A stretch of 64,000 nt of DNA from Dimorphilus gyrociliatus (taxonomy: Eukaryota; Annelida; Polychaeta; Dinophilidae): contig CAJFCJ010000006.1 in NCBI GenBank assembly GCA_904063045.1, forward strand, positions 558,001-622,000, written 5' to 3'. How positions within the stretch are numbered: position 1 is the stretch's first letter; the number at the start of each line of letters is the position of its first letter. Shown here piece after piece: positions 50,001-62,300 of the stretch. The notes beneath the pieces are model-generated. The model ran no database searches, was not told where the DNA came from, and was given only the letters and a program-made list of their open reading frames with translations. The position numbers and the translations under genes are program-made.

Positions 50001-52836
50001 TTGGAGGAAAACTGGAGTTTTTCTCAACGTCTAATATTTCTCCTCCTTCTTCACCTCAGTCACCAATTTCGGGAATTTTTGTTAAGCATGTTTTACATTC
50101 GGGACCAGCAGCAGGGCTTTTAAAAATGGGTGACCATATCTTGGAAGTAGACGGACGAGATATCCGTTATGCCTCTCATGATGAAGCTGTCGAAGCTATA
50201 AAATTATCTAAAACGCCAGTTACATTCCTTGTTCAAAGCATATCAGATCCATCTGATTCAAATCTAAATAGCTCACAAAAAATTGAGAAAGACGCTGAAA
50301 AAGGAAACACAATTGAGATGATTTCTGCGTCGAAACTATTTTCCAATCAACAAGATTCATCGTCTGTTGCACAGTACCCTTTACATCCAGCAAAAAATGA
50401 GACCAGCAGTAGTTCTTCAGAGAATGATTTAACAGCTGACTCTTACCAACTATATTCCATGGTTTCGGTTGATCAAACAAAGTAAGACTAACATTCTCAA
50501 TTTATGAAATATTGATTAACTTATTTTCCAGATGTAAAAAATCTGAAACAGTTCCTACAGCGATAGATACTCAAAATTCTGAAATAGATAGCATTGATTT
50601 AAGTCAGATTATAATTAAAAAGATTTGAGAATGGTATAATTAAGTAAACATTTTCAGATGGGTCAAAGCTGAAATATCAGAATCTCTCAGGTGAACTGCT
50701 AAGACTGTCATTTGAAAGAGACAATCCAAGAAGTGAATTCGGATTGAGCTTAGTCGGAAATAAACATCCTGATAAACAAGGTGTTTTCGTGTCAGAAATA
50801 GACCCAAATTCATGGCTGTTAAAAGACGGCGGCCTGAAAATTGGGGACGAGCTTTTGGAGGCAAGTTACTTTATCATTAACTTGTATTGCTTAACGTAAT
50901 AATTAGCAACTACTTGAATGATACAATTTTCAGATTAATGATAAGATACTATATGGTAAAAATCATTTGAATGCATCATCTATAGTGAAATCCATATCGA
51001 GTACAAATGTTAACATATTACTACTCCGGTAAATACGACAAAATAGTTTCTTTCACGTAATGTACCCTTTTTTACAGGCAATCTGATAATTTACCTGATC
51101 CTGGATTATCAAATACCTCAGAATTTTCAGTAAATGTTTAATTTCATTTCGTTTCATGTACTAAAATTAAGCTAATTTAAATATTTAGAACTCTCCTGAT
51201 AAAGCTGAGAAAGAAGCAAAATGTTCATCAATAGAAAAAGACTTACAGGTAATTATAAATTAATTTAGATTGATAGCAAACTTACTAATGTGTTTGTTGT
51301 AGGACATGGTCAATTTTAATAAAATTACGGATGAAAAAGTATTGTATAAGCTTTAATATATCTAAAAGTGATATTCTCATTGTGATGCTTTAATTGTAGA
51401 GAGTATTCCTAGAGAGTTATGTCGATATTAAGAAAGTTCACTTGAATAAGGTAAAATCAGTTGTATTTGTTTCAACTACAATAGAGGATTTCAATTATTA
51501 GGAAACACAAAGAGATTTGGAATTCTCGGTTAAGGATGATACAGTTCAAGGGGTCAAAGGCGTCTATATAGATAGAATTACACAAAATTCTACAGTTTGT
51601 GACGAAATCAGAATTGGGGATCACTTAATTGCCCTGGAACTACCTGAAGGGATAGCTAAGCTTGACGAATTGACCTCCCAAGAAGCTACAGAAGTGTTGA
51701 GAAATATACCAGACGGTCCATTTAACTTGTACCTCGTACCATCATTGAATTCTAATCAAGAAATAGAAAGCACAGAGCAAACTGATCAGAAATTTGAAGA
51801 AGTTGACTTAAGTACTGTTCCAATTGCTGTTGGTAAGAAGACAACCATTACTATAGCGAAAGGAAAGAGTGGATTAGGTTTAAGTATTGTTGGTGGTGCT
51901 GACACTATGATAGGAGAGATTTTAATTCACGAAGTTTATGCAGAAGGAGCGGCAGCTAAAGATGGAAGACTTTGCGCCAGTGATAAAATTTTGGAAGTTG
52001 ACGGGAAGAGTTTGAAGCACACAGACCATGATGAGGCTATTTCAATTCTTAGGCGAACTCAAGATGTTGTTACTATGGTTGTGTTTAGAGCAGATACATC
52101 TTTGTCACCGAGAAAATCCGATGATGAATCTTACACGACTTTCAACATTACATTGATAAAAAAACCTAACAAAGGACTTGGTTTAAGTATTGTTGGACGA
52201 CGAGGTCAAGGCGGAGTCTTCATCTCAGATATAGTTAAAGGTGGTGTGGCGGATACCAATGGTCACCTTTACCCTGGGGATCGTCTCATGAGTGTAAATG
52301 GTGAGGATCTAAGAGACTCAAGCCAAGAAGACGCTGCAGCAGTTTTAAAAACATTGATGGGAAAAGTAACTCTCACTATAGGCAGACTAAAGAAAGGAGG
52401 AAAAAGTGAGTGAATATAAGATTTAGCCCAACAAAATATAGTCGATTAATATTTTGATAGACGTGCTTGTATTTGTCTGTATATTGGAAGACGAATAATA
52501 AATAGTTAGTTTTTTAGAAACTGAATATAGATGGCGTTTTATTTTCTTTTTATAGGTGAAGGATCCATAGAAGAGGTTATTTTGGAACGAGGATCAAGGA
52601 GACTTGGATTTACAGTTGTTGGAGGAAGTGATAGTCCACAGGGCCGATTACCTATTTATGTTAAAACTGTGTCTGAGGATGGTAGCGCCGACAAAGTTCT
52701 CTTCCCAGGCTGTGAACTTTTGTCGGTTAATGATCATGAGTTGAATAATGTAACGCATGCTGAAGCAGTTACCCTTATAAAGCATGCCCGAGACCCCATT
52801 CGATTACTAGTACGTTACCCACAAGACCCAGAATAA
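47061..52836 (+). CDS. PATJ/MUPP1-type multi-PDZ scaffold with N-terminal L27 domain
   Basis: Eighteen exons (47061-47225 to 52556-52836) reconstruct 1569 aa. The N-terminal ~65 residues form an L27-like helix bundle (PALS1/Stardust partner in this family). PDZ domains follow in the order: 1 (LGFSVIGL, exons 47445-47835), 2 (LGFGIMGG), 3 (LGITIAGL), 4 (LGVSLEG, with CCRK), 5 (LGFSVLDYQDP), 6 (LGISIVGGK), 7 (FGLSLVGN), a degenerate 8 near 51.5 kb, 9 (LGLSIVGGA), 10 (LGLSIVGRR) and 11 (LGFTVVGGS). PDZ5 DYQDP and PDZ9/10 sequence are diagnostic of PATJ/MUPP1. The protein belongs to the apical Crumbs polarity complex. Five short exons between 51.08 and 51.45 kb encode a linker. One intron begins with GC (50861). 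Confidence 0.92.
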
Positions 52837-53199
52837 TATAAGACGTTGCACAGTTGGCGCGCGTACCGCGTCAGCTAGAGCAGCTGCGAGCTGGGTCTTT
52901 GTCGTCCCGCTGCGCTTTGTGAGAATACAAGGGCCTGCCCTTGTTGCCCTTGTATTGTCGCAGTAAAAATCAGCAGTGCATATCGAACGCGATGCTTGTC
53001 GCGTGCGTCTGCACGCTTATACCACGAGAACTCTTTTGTATTTTTTATGTTTTGTATTTACTTTAAAAATAAATAGTCGAACAAAATTCACTAATAATAC
53101 CTTCGACAAAAATCGCTACTATCACTACCCGGCTAACACACAACGTAAAATAAATAATTGCAAAATTGTCATCACAGTTTGACAGAATATTAAAGTCTT
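52837..53199 (+). other. GC-rich 3' region with perfect inverted repeat
   Basis: About 180 bp after the PDZ-gene stop is far more GC-rich than the window. AATACAAGGG (52924-52933) and its exact complement CCCTTGTATT (52947-52956) form a 10-bp stem with a 13-nt loop. A second copy of CCCTTGT at 52938-52944 allows an alternative 7-bp stem with a 4-nt loop. It may be a 3' UTR structure. The remainder to the cyclin D stop is AT-rich. Confidence 0.6.
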
Positions 53200-54191
53200 T
53201 TAATAAACAATGTCCCGAATATCGGTTGGCGTTGTTGGACCTTCATCACTTTTAGGCGGTGGTGAGCTTTTATCTGAAGAGTTGAAAGTGAGGAATTGGA
53301 CGACTTCTGCTTCAATTTGTTCTTGGTGGTGGCGGAGGCAGTCCGCTTCAATGCCCGTTATTGATTGTAGTCTTGCAAAGACGGCCTCTGCGCTCCATTC
53401 CGTTTCAATGGCTCTTAAGGCTGTTGCTAAACTAGCTGAGCTGACCAGGGAGGGGGGCATACTGGCGAACTTGAATTCTACAAGTAAAACAGAAAATTTA
53501 GCAATTTCGAATGGAGCGTTTTGAACTGCCGACACCGCACCTGTCCAGAGGCGCTAAGGTGCATCTGGCTAGTTCGTTGTATTTAAATAAAGTACAAGAA
53601 TAACTAAATCTTACCGGTAGAGCAAAGGGCGATGTAAGTTTGAGCGTAACGTTTGATTCGTTTCAGGTCTCCTGGCTTCAGTCGATCAAGAATCTGGTCT
53701 AGAAAATCGTTTGGCGTAATAGCTGAAAGGTCCCATTTTAAACGGAAAAGGACCACCATCTCCATTTCTGTTATTTCTGCCAATTGGACAGAGTAATCAG
53801 TATACATAACAAGTTTTTCTGCTGAAAGAGGAGTTGTTTCTTTGAGCTTTGATGCTATAAAAAGGCACACAGCTCCAACTAGTTGAAGTTGCCTTCTAGG
53901 CACCTGCATAACAGCTAACACACGACACATATAGTTAGAAGCCAGCGGGAAAACATCATCTTCGCATTTTTGCTCCTCGCTTACTTCCAGCATCCAAGAT
54001 AAAACAATCTTGAGCATATACGGCTTTACGTCTTTTTGAAATTGAAATGGAGGATGAGAGGGAAGGTATCGATCTTCACTCTTTAATAATCGCTCCATGA
54101 CTCGCTCGTCCTTCAAAAGAACAGGATCTGGGAACGCTCTTCTCTCCTCCTCCGCCTCCATGCACATCAATTCGACACAGTCGATATCCAT
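53200..54191 (-). CDS. D-type cyclin
   Basis: Exons 54191-53615 and 53477-53200 total 855 nt, 284 aa (human D cyclins ~290). Residues 8-12 are L-M-C-M-E, the LxCxE retinoblastoma-binding motif. The N-terminal cyclin box contains YMLKIVLSWMLEVSEEQKCEDDVFPLA, VGAVCLFIASKLKET and LSAEKLVMYTDYS, all D-cyclin-like, and the C-terminal box continues over exon 2. Near the C-terminus T275-P-T-D-I-R-D matches the TPTDVRD phosphodegron that controls cyclin D1 turnover. It partners CDK4/6 to phosphorylate Rb at G1/S. Confidence 0.96.
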
Positions 54192-54670
54192 AGCTTGTAG
54201 GTGATTATAAGTTTTTTTGTCAAAATGGCGCGCTCAGCAGCTCGCCGCTTTATGAATGACCGACTTCAAGTGTCGCTTCCGACGCTGATTGGACCACGTG
54301 ACCTCTTTTCAATACAGTATAGATTTCCTCTGTTCCTGTGTCAAGTTTCTCAATCCCAGCATTCTCTGTCTAAAACAGGATCGGTTAGTGGTTTATGTAG
54401 GCGAAAATAGGTCGCGTCAATAGAAAGCCGAAAGCGCGCTTCCCGTCGTCCTATACTTTGGAATGCATGAGAAAAATTGTTATCTACTTTTCCTACCAAT
54501 AAACTGATCACTAACAATAGTTTCTCGTTAAGTCAACAGTTCCCATTATTTTATTTTTATTGAATTATTACATTAGATTCTATCTATAAAATACTATACA
54601 ATAGATATATACATAAACTGTATATGCACATACAGCCAGTAAATATATTATTTCTATAAGAGTTCAGTCA
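54192..54670. promoter_or_regulatory. Cyclin D promoter with CACGTG E-box and CCAAT; 3' end of USF3-like gene
   Basis: A palindromic E-box CACGTG at 54295-54300 lies 7 bp from an inverted CCAAT (ATTGG, 54288-54292), both about 100 bp upstream of the cyclin D ATG. E-boxes of this type bind Myc, USF and other bHLH-zip factors. The distal part is AT-rich 3' UTR of the next minus-strand gene. Confidence 0.55.
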
Positions 54671-57600
54671 TTAACTCAACGAATGTGGGGGGAAATGACC
54701 GGCGTGTGGTGGAATGCCGAAAGGAGCGGCAAACGTTGGAGCCATTCTTTCGCTCATATGCGATGCTCCGGGTGCAGAGGGATGTGCCATCTGCTGCCAT
54801 GCAAACATGTTCATGTTGTGAGCTGCCCAAGCAGTTGCTTGATCTTGTCCTTGATTAGAAACTTGCTGTCCTTGCTGAGTACCCTCAAGTCCACATGATG
54901 GCCAACCCATAAAAGAATGAGTATGAGCTGTTGGGGGTAGGAGAGTAGCCGCTTGGTCGAAAATAGAATTACCTAGATTAGTATCAACATGACCCTTACT
55001 ACCACTACTACTACTTTTGCCGTGTCTGCGACTCGAAGACGTATGTGGAGGGGGTGCAGTAACGTGATTTTCATATGGATCAAGAAGACTAAGTCCTGTA
55101 TAAGGATCACGTGAAGCAGTAGACGACCGGTGGGCAGCAGGCTGCTGCACAGCACTGTGGGACGATCTTACTTTTGAACAGGATTGCTGCGAAGGCATTA
55201 TAAAATTCGAATGAGTTGTAGTTGTCGTGGGGCCAGAAGTGAGTGAAAAAGAGAATGGGGGAGGAATTATCGGCTCATGAGTCCAACCCCTTTGAGACAA
55301 ACCATACTGGCCTCCATAGTGTTGCGACAAAAATGGCGGGGCAGCAGGTGCTACAGTTTGCTTTTGTTTTGTCGAAGATGTACTTGTTTCCATATGAGTT
55401 AAACGCATTGCGCTGCCGCTTTCCGATGACGGTTTTGTTGGGGTACTTTTGGCAATAGGTATAGAATTCGACGATGGAATTCCACATGCAGATGGAGATG
55501 GTTTGGATGCTGTCAAAGGGGTCCCTACTGCTTTACTGGGAGAGGATGTTGTTGAACGAACATTGCAGGATGATTTTTTTGCCTCATTTATTGGTTTATT
55601 TGGTTGGATAGATGGGTGCGGGGGTGCGTAGTGAGTTATTGGTTGAGCAAGGGGAGGCGGCACAACTGATCGACGCGGAGGATCTGTAAAGGCATCTGGA
55701 ATAACCAAACTGTCTTGTGTAGGCATATCATTGAGCAATTCGAGACCATTAGGTTCATCAGCTATTTTTGCAGGCATTGGCGTTCCTAAATTCGGTATAG
55801 GGCCATTGAACGATTCCAAATAGGACGGCATTGTTTCGTTTTTATCTTCATTTAAACATTTAACATCTTTAGTAATAACTTGCTTTTCCTTTTCATTTTT
55901 CTCTTTATCTTTGCTTTTATGCTTATGTTTGTGCTTCTTCTCCTTATCTTTGTGTTTCTTCTTCTTCTTGTGCTTTTCTTTATGCTTTTTGGAAGAACTA
56001 TTTGATTTATCAGGGGTAGTCTCTGATGTTGAAGTATCATGTGTTCTCGGAGTAGTCTCAGTAGCTGTTTCCTTTTCACTTCTATTTTTTTCATTTTTAT
56101 TTTTAAAACCCTCTTTAAGCGAAGACTGCGTGTCTTCGGTAACAACAGGAGTCACTTTCGGAGGAGTAACTTCTGATTTTTTTATAGGTGATCTTTCAGT
56201 AGATTTATCTTGTTTGTTTGAGTTATTAAGTGGAGATTCTTCAACAAGTTCTTTTGTTTCTGCTACCGCTTCATCCTCGTCAACGAAAGTATAGGGATCA
56301 CTTCCAAAGTTATTATTTTTCTTTGGAGTTTTCTTAGCAGGAGTAGTGTTGTTTCGTTTTGATGTATTAGCTTGTTTTTGATTCGCAGATTTTCCTCTCG
56401 TATTATTGTTATGGTTAATAGAAGTATCATTAAAGTTGGTTTGATTGCCATAGTCAGAATTAGTGGTTGAGGTGTTTGACTCTGTTTTGGCTTTTTTTGC
56501 TGAAGGAATCAGTAATGGATTAGCAGCTCGCTTTATCCCCTTCCGTTCAACAGCGTCTGCTGACACGGAAGAAGCATTCATATTTTCTATTCGATCCAAG
56601 ACGGATGGCAAATCTTTTGTTGCAAATTCAATAGTATCAGGGAGTATGTCCACCGTATTCAATGATTCTCCTTTTGCTTTCTTTGCTTTTTTGCTAAGAT
56701 TAGGAGAATTAGATGTATCTTTTTCGGACTTAACTCCTTCGTTACTTCCTACTTTTTTCTGCGGGGATGGAGTTGAACATTTTTTTTGTTTATCTTTTTT
56801 AGGTGAAGGTGACGCCTTAGCAGATTGCGTAGTATTTATACTCGGTGCCTCTACATCAGTAACTATTGATAAACATGGCATGTCAAGATAATCTATTTCA
56901 TTTTCTTCTGTTTCACTGTTTTCGACAATGTCGTCTTTTTGAGGTGAAAGATTTACGTCAACATCTGGGGACTTAAATATATGTTCAGCGGCTTTAGCCA
57001 GAATATCATCATCAGGTGAAGCCTTAATCTTTTTTCCTTTAGGTTTCTTTCCTTTTTCAAGCTTTTTTGAATTAGATGATTCGCTTTGAGTTGGTGTAAC
57101 AACTGGTGTACTTGTGGATTGTGTAGTTTGTGTAGAAAGAGCTGGGACAAATGTTGTAATTACATTTTGTTGTTGTAAAATTGGGCCATTGCCTGTGATT
57201 ATTTGTCCTAAATTAGGGGCTAAGACTGTTCCGTTTTGAAGAAGTTGCTGAGGAACTATGGTTCCTCCACCTATCAAAACACCGTTATTTGTTTGAATTG
57301 CTTGTGTGACTATGTTGGCACTGGTAGTTGCCGTGGGCTTGGGCATAATCATTCTTTGACCCTTCTTTTGCGGCGGTTGTTTACGAATAATTACTTGTCC
57401 TGTTGCACTTGGTACAACACCATGCAACAGAGGTAGACCATTCTGATCAAGTACCGGCTGCCCCCCTGGAGGAAGAGTTAGGACTAATGTTCCTGTTGAA
57501 GTTATCATCGCTTGAGGATCTTTTCCCCGATGTCCCTGTAGACGAACTTGAGTGGGTTTGATTACTTGTTGTGCTTGATTCATTAGAAAAGTCGGCTTGT

Positions 57601-59085
57601 TGTCCACAACTAGATGCGGTTGAGTTACCACTGGAACAACTGTTCCATTCGGTAAAAGTAAAGCTTGGGGTAAATTATTCCCTTGGCTGGGCACTGATAC
57701 AATTTGTTGGTTTGATGAATTTGCAGATAGTTGTTGAGAGGTGGATGATTCCTGGCCTGCTGTCGGACAAGACAGCCCTTCAACAGAACCAGTTTCATTC
57801 ACTTCGTTCGTCTGCTGGTTATTGCCATCGTTGACGAAGAAAACTTGGCCATTAGATTGAACTACTACCCTACCAGAGGGCTGACTCTCATCTATAAGTG
57901 ACGCGCTGTTCCCTAAAACCGTATTTTCTGTTGTTGTCAAAGTTGTTGAGAAAGAATTTTCCAAATTGACTGGAGCCATTTGTGTAAACATTGGTGTTTG
58001 CATGGGAACAGCAGGTTGTAGATTATTTGACATAACGTTATGTAGGGCACCCTGATTTAAAACTTTATTTCTGAGTGAATATTTAGATAATTTTATTTTA
58101 CCTGCGAAAGAACTATAGGCTGATGCATAAAAACATCTCCTGCATCCTGGGTTTGACTGTCTGGTGTTTGATCTGAGCATTCTTTGGCCGCAAGGTGTTC
58201 ACTGACGGTCATTAATCTGTAATTATTTTTCCAATATAAGAACCCAAAGAAAAAATTGTCTTTCTTACTTTCGCTTTTTTTGAATCGCACTTTCAGGTTC
58301 GGCTATATCCACACTCGAGTCCGCAGGTTGCTGGTTCGCAGATGATTCATTGTTAGGTTTAAAAGTCGTTGCAGGTGATTTTGGAGATTGTTGGCTTGTG
58401 GTTACAGTTTCCACTATTTTTTTGTCTAGTTTAAGAGCACTCAGTCTTGCGTTTTCTAATTCTAATTTCTTTACCCTTTCTTTTAGTTGAGCAACCTCAT
58501 CAGCTTTAAGAGAATTATGGTTATGACTGATTGATAAAAAGAGAAAAGAACTAACCTATTACATCCGAAACATTTTCAGTCAGTAGTCTATCATTTGCGA
58601 CAACGATCTCCTGGAAATAGTGTCTGGCAGATTCAAGAATATGCAGAGAACTCTGTAGAGATAATTGTAAGTCATTTCGTAAAACAAAACCACAAGTCTA
58701 CCTCTTTCTGGCCTGGAGTATGATACTTAAGGGGTAACATTTCTCCTATTTGATGTATCGCTTGCTTTATTTGGTCTTTTCTCTTTCTCTCTGAAGTGCA
58801 TCGGTGCAGTTTCTTTACCTGACTCTTTTCAGTGACAGCTCCACCGTTCTCTTCATCATCAGATAGTTCTTGTGGTTGAGAGGAAGCTTCTAGAGTTCAA
58901 TTATAAATGAGTTTAGATAATTTCATGAAGACAACGAGCTTTTATAGTTATGAATTTTTATATGCATTGTTGTCAACGTATTATAATTGATATAGGTAAG
59001 CAAACGCACCTTTCCGTTCATCTGCTCCGCAATCGGATGTGTTTTCAATAACTTTGTTATTCGATTTATCCCTTACTATCGACAT
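54671..59085 (-). CDS. bHLH-leucine zipper transcription factor, USF3-like
   Basis: Six exons (59085-59010, 58889-58702, 58652-58556, 58503-58269, 58216-58102, 58051-54671) give 1363 aa. The bHLH spans residues ~57-120: basic/helix 1 reads TSERKRKDQIKQAIHQIGEMLP, keeping the ER.R contact residues, and helix 2 is in the next exon (SLHILESARHYFQEI). A leucine zipper follows (VAQLKERVKKLELENARLSAL). The very long last exon encodes Gln/Thr/Ser-rich sequence, a Lys/His tract (~residues 924-957) and a Pro/His/Gly C-terminus. Size, bHLH position and low-complexity tail resemble USF3 (KIAA2018), but similarity outside the bHLH-zip is weak, so the orthology is tentative. It should bind E-boxes. Confidence 0.75.
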
Positions 59086-59334
59086 TATGTCGAATTAGAG
59101 TTGACTGACGTCGTACTTTTATTATGTTAGTACATGATCTCGAACCAAACAACTGGCGGCCATTTTGTTGTCTTATGCATATGCATTTTTGCGCGCGTCT
59201 CGTTTCTAACTAAGGTGAAACGCCATCTAGCGAACCATTTGGCAACGAAAATACTAATAACCTACTTTTCATAGTTTTTTATTACAACAATCACAGAATA
59301 AGCTTTGAAATCGAAATAAAATAAATTGATAACA
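59086..59334. other. USF3-like promoter / intergenic
   Basis: 249 bp with a CRE-like TGACGTCG and an ATGCATATGCAT palindrome near 59172. No gene seen. Confidence 0.4.
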
Positions 59335-62300
59335 TTAAAATGGTTGTGTCTTTTCCATGTGCTTTGCAATAGAACAGTCCAACTGTTGCTGAATGCTATT
59401 TATGACAGACTGATCAGTTCTAAATGATTCATTAATGTCTTTCATTTTGTCAGATGGATTCATTGACTCTAAACGGAATCTACTTCTTCCTGATAACCTG
59501 GAGAAAAATCATATGATAGAGATATAGTCTAAAATGTTTAGCAGGAGCTTACCCAAATTGTAAGTATTTCTCATGAGACAGCTGTAATTGTTTGGATAGC
59601 TCGGCACATTGCTTTACCTCATCGTCATAGAGTTCCCTGTATTTTTCGGAATTAACAAAAGCTTCAGTAGCATTTCATGTCTTAATACCTCAAGCGTTTA
59701 ATTTCCCTGTCTTTTGCATCTTTCTCCACGCGAACCTGTGAAGCTTGCTGTTTGGCAAGAATTACATCGTTTTTAACATGTTCCATTTCCCTAATGAGAT
59801 CAATTTCTCTTTTCTCTTTTAATAGAACATTCTGCTGTCGAACTTGAGATTCTTCTTCTAATCGTGCGTTCATCTGATCCATATTGTGGTAAGCAAATAA
59901 CTATTCTTAAATGTTAATTTTTACCTCTTTGAGCTGTCTATTTAGTTCATCTTTAGCCTTAATTTCCCATTCGTGCCTAGTTTGTTCCTTTCCACTTTCG
60001 AATACTTTGAAATCATTAAACTCTTCCAGAAGACGATCTCTAGATATTTCTAGATTTCGGTAATCCAATTGCAGTTGCTTTAGAGCAGATGATCGAGATT
60101 TATATTTTTCCATTAAGGATTTCAGTTTAGTTGAAGTTTGAACTTTCAGCGATTTACCATTCCCAGTTTCCTGTAAAATATTAAATTACTAGTATAGAAT
60201 TTCATAAGAAAATAGTTAACTTTCAAGCGCTTCTTTGCAATTTTTAGGTGTGTTTTAAGCAAGTTGACTTCTTTTTCCAGTTTGTCATTACTCTCCATCA
60301 GACCTTCCATTTTAGTTTCAGCAACTTTCTTCAACTCAAGAACTTTTCGCATTTTCTGCTTTTCCTGCAATATAAATCATTTTAGACCACACATGTCAAT
60401 AAAAAAGTATGCTAATTACAGCTTGGATTTGTAGTAAAGACTCTTGCTTTCCTCTTTCTAATTCTGCTATCTGCATTCAGTGTAAAATACATCAAGAGAA
60501 CTTAAAAAATATACAAGTTAACCCGAATTCCTAGGGCTGACTTCGATTTAACTTCAGTTTCCCACAGTGACTTTGAATCTTGAGCATGGTTTATTGCTTG
60601 ACTTTGAGCAACTTCTACTTCCTATTAAATTTTTTGTACAGTGACACAGAAAATCAAAGGGATTGGAGCTACTTACATTAATTCTGTATTCTAGTTTATT
60701 ATTGGCTATTTGTAATTTATCTGCTTTGTCACAGCTTTCTTTGTATAGCTGTCGTTGAACATAACATTAGGGCAAAATGAAGCAAGTTGATGCTTCATTA
60801 TATTTTTTGAAAGAAGTTCTTTCAATAACACTGAATGCAGCAATGTTAAAATTTCCAGGTTTAACATATCGTTTGATTGATATTAATTAAGTTAAATTAC
60901 AAGCATTTGTGCAAATTGTATCATGCATTGTGAGCATAATTCAATCATTACCTGATTTAATTCATCAACTTTGGCTTTAAGATTTTCAACTGTTATTATT
61001 TCAGTGTTTAAGGATTTGTTAGCCTCATTTAATTGTATCTGCAATTGTTTTGCTTCTATTTCCAGCTCATTCTGTTTTAGAAAAATTGTGAACTAGTTCA
61101 ATTAAAAGTAAAATAGTATACTTTTAGTTTTTCTAAATTTTTTATTATCTCTGTCTTGACTGCCAATTGCTGCTGAGATTCACTATAAATACGCTTGACG
61201 TTTTCCAGTTCAAGAACTGTTTCACTACTCTATATTTGAAAGCTTTTGTACTAATTAATAATAAATAAGTTTCTTTACTCTACCTTTTCTTTTGCTTCTG
61301 TGTAGTTTTTATAATTCTTATCTGCACTCTTTTGAGATGTTGTCAATTTTTCAGTGAGGTTCTTTACTTCGTTTTGTAATTCAGATATAATCTACAACAG
61401 TATAATTTAAAAAATTGCTTAGAGTTTCTTTTGTGTACCTGCTGGGAACTTGCACAAGTAGTCTTCATCTTATCTATTTCTATTTGCTGATTTTCAAAAT
61501 CAGTTTTCGATTTCGATATATCAACCTCTAAACGCTCATTTCGGCATTTCAAAATAGCTGCCTACAAAATATGAATATTAATACCATTGTGACAATCAGG
61601 CAACATTAAATAAAAGGAAAGTATTTGATAAGAAAATAACAATTACCTCCTCTCTATATTTATAGATACTTTCTTGAAGCTTGTCTTCAGTCTACGTAAA
61701 AAAAATTATATATAAAATGAAGTATAGCTTTATATTTATTAAGAATTAATCGAATGAATTTTGTAACATATTGACTCGGTTTCCGTTTATACCTCTTTGC
61801 GATCATTTTTTAAAATTTCTAGACTGTTTTCCAAAAGGGAGTGGGTTGTGACTGGCACAGTCCCTTTTTGCACACTCTCATTCTCTTTTCTTAATTCTGA
61901 GCACCTATATGTATATATACATATTCTTATATAAATATGTATATTATATATAATTATGCACATTTGAATATATTTAGAATTTTGCTACACATCATCTATC
62001 ACGGATAGGAGTGGAAGACTTTTATAGATGTCGTTGACAAAATATGGAATTGAACTATATTCCACTTGCCCGTGACATATGATGTAATTTGAAGAGTTTG
62101 AATTTATCAACTAGAACTTAAAATATAACTTTTGAAAGTGCATAGGTTGATTTTTGCAGTTCATAAGCATAATTTAAAGAACGCAAATTAGAAAAAAATG
62201 TGATAATGTTGGAGAAATAAAATAAAAAGCTAGGGGGACCAGAAGAACTCTTTCGTGCTGGGGTGATTGGTCTCTGATATTAAGCAGAGATTAACTTGAT

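Noticed and set aside
55911-56294. Plus-strand Leu/Phe/Cys-rich frame inside the USF3-like gene
   Set aside because: Antisense shadow of the Lys/Ser-rich coding exon.
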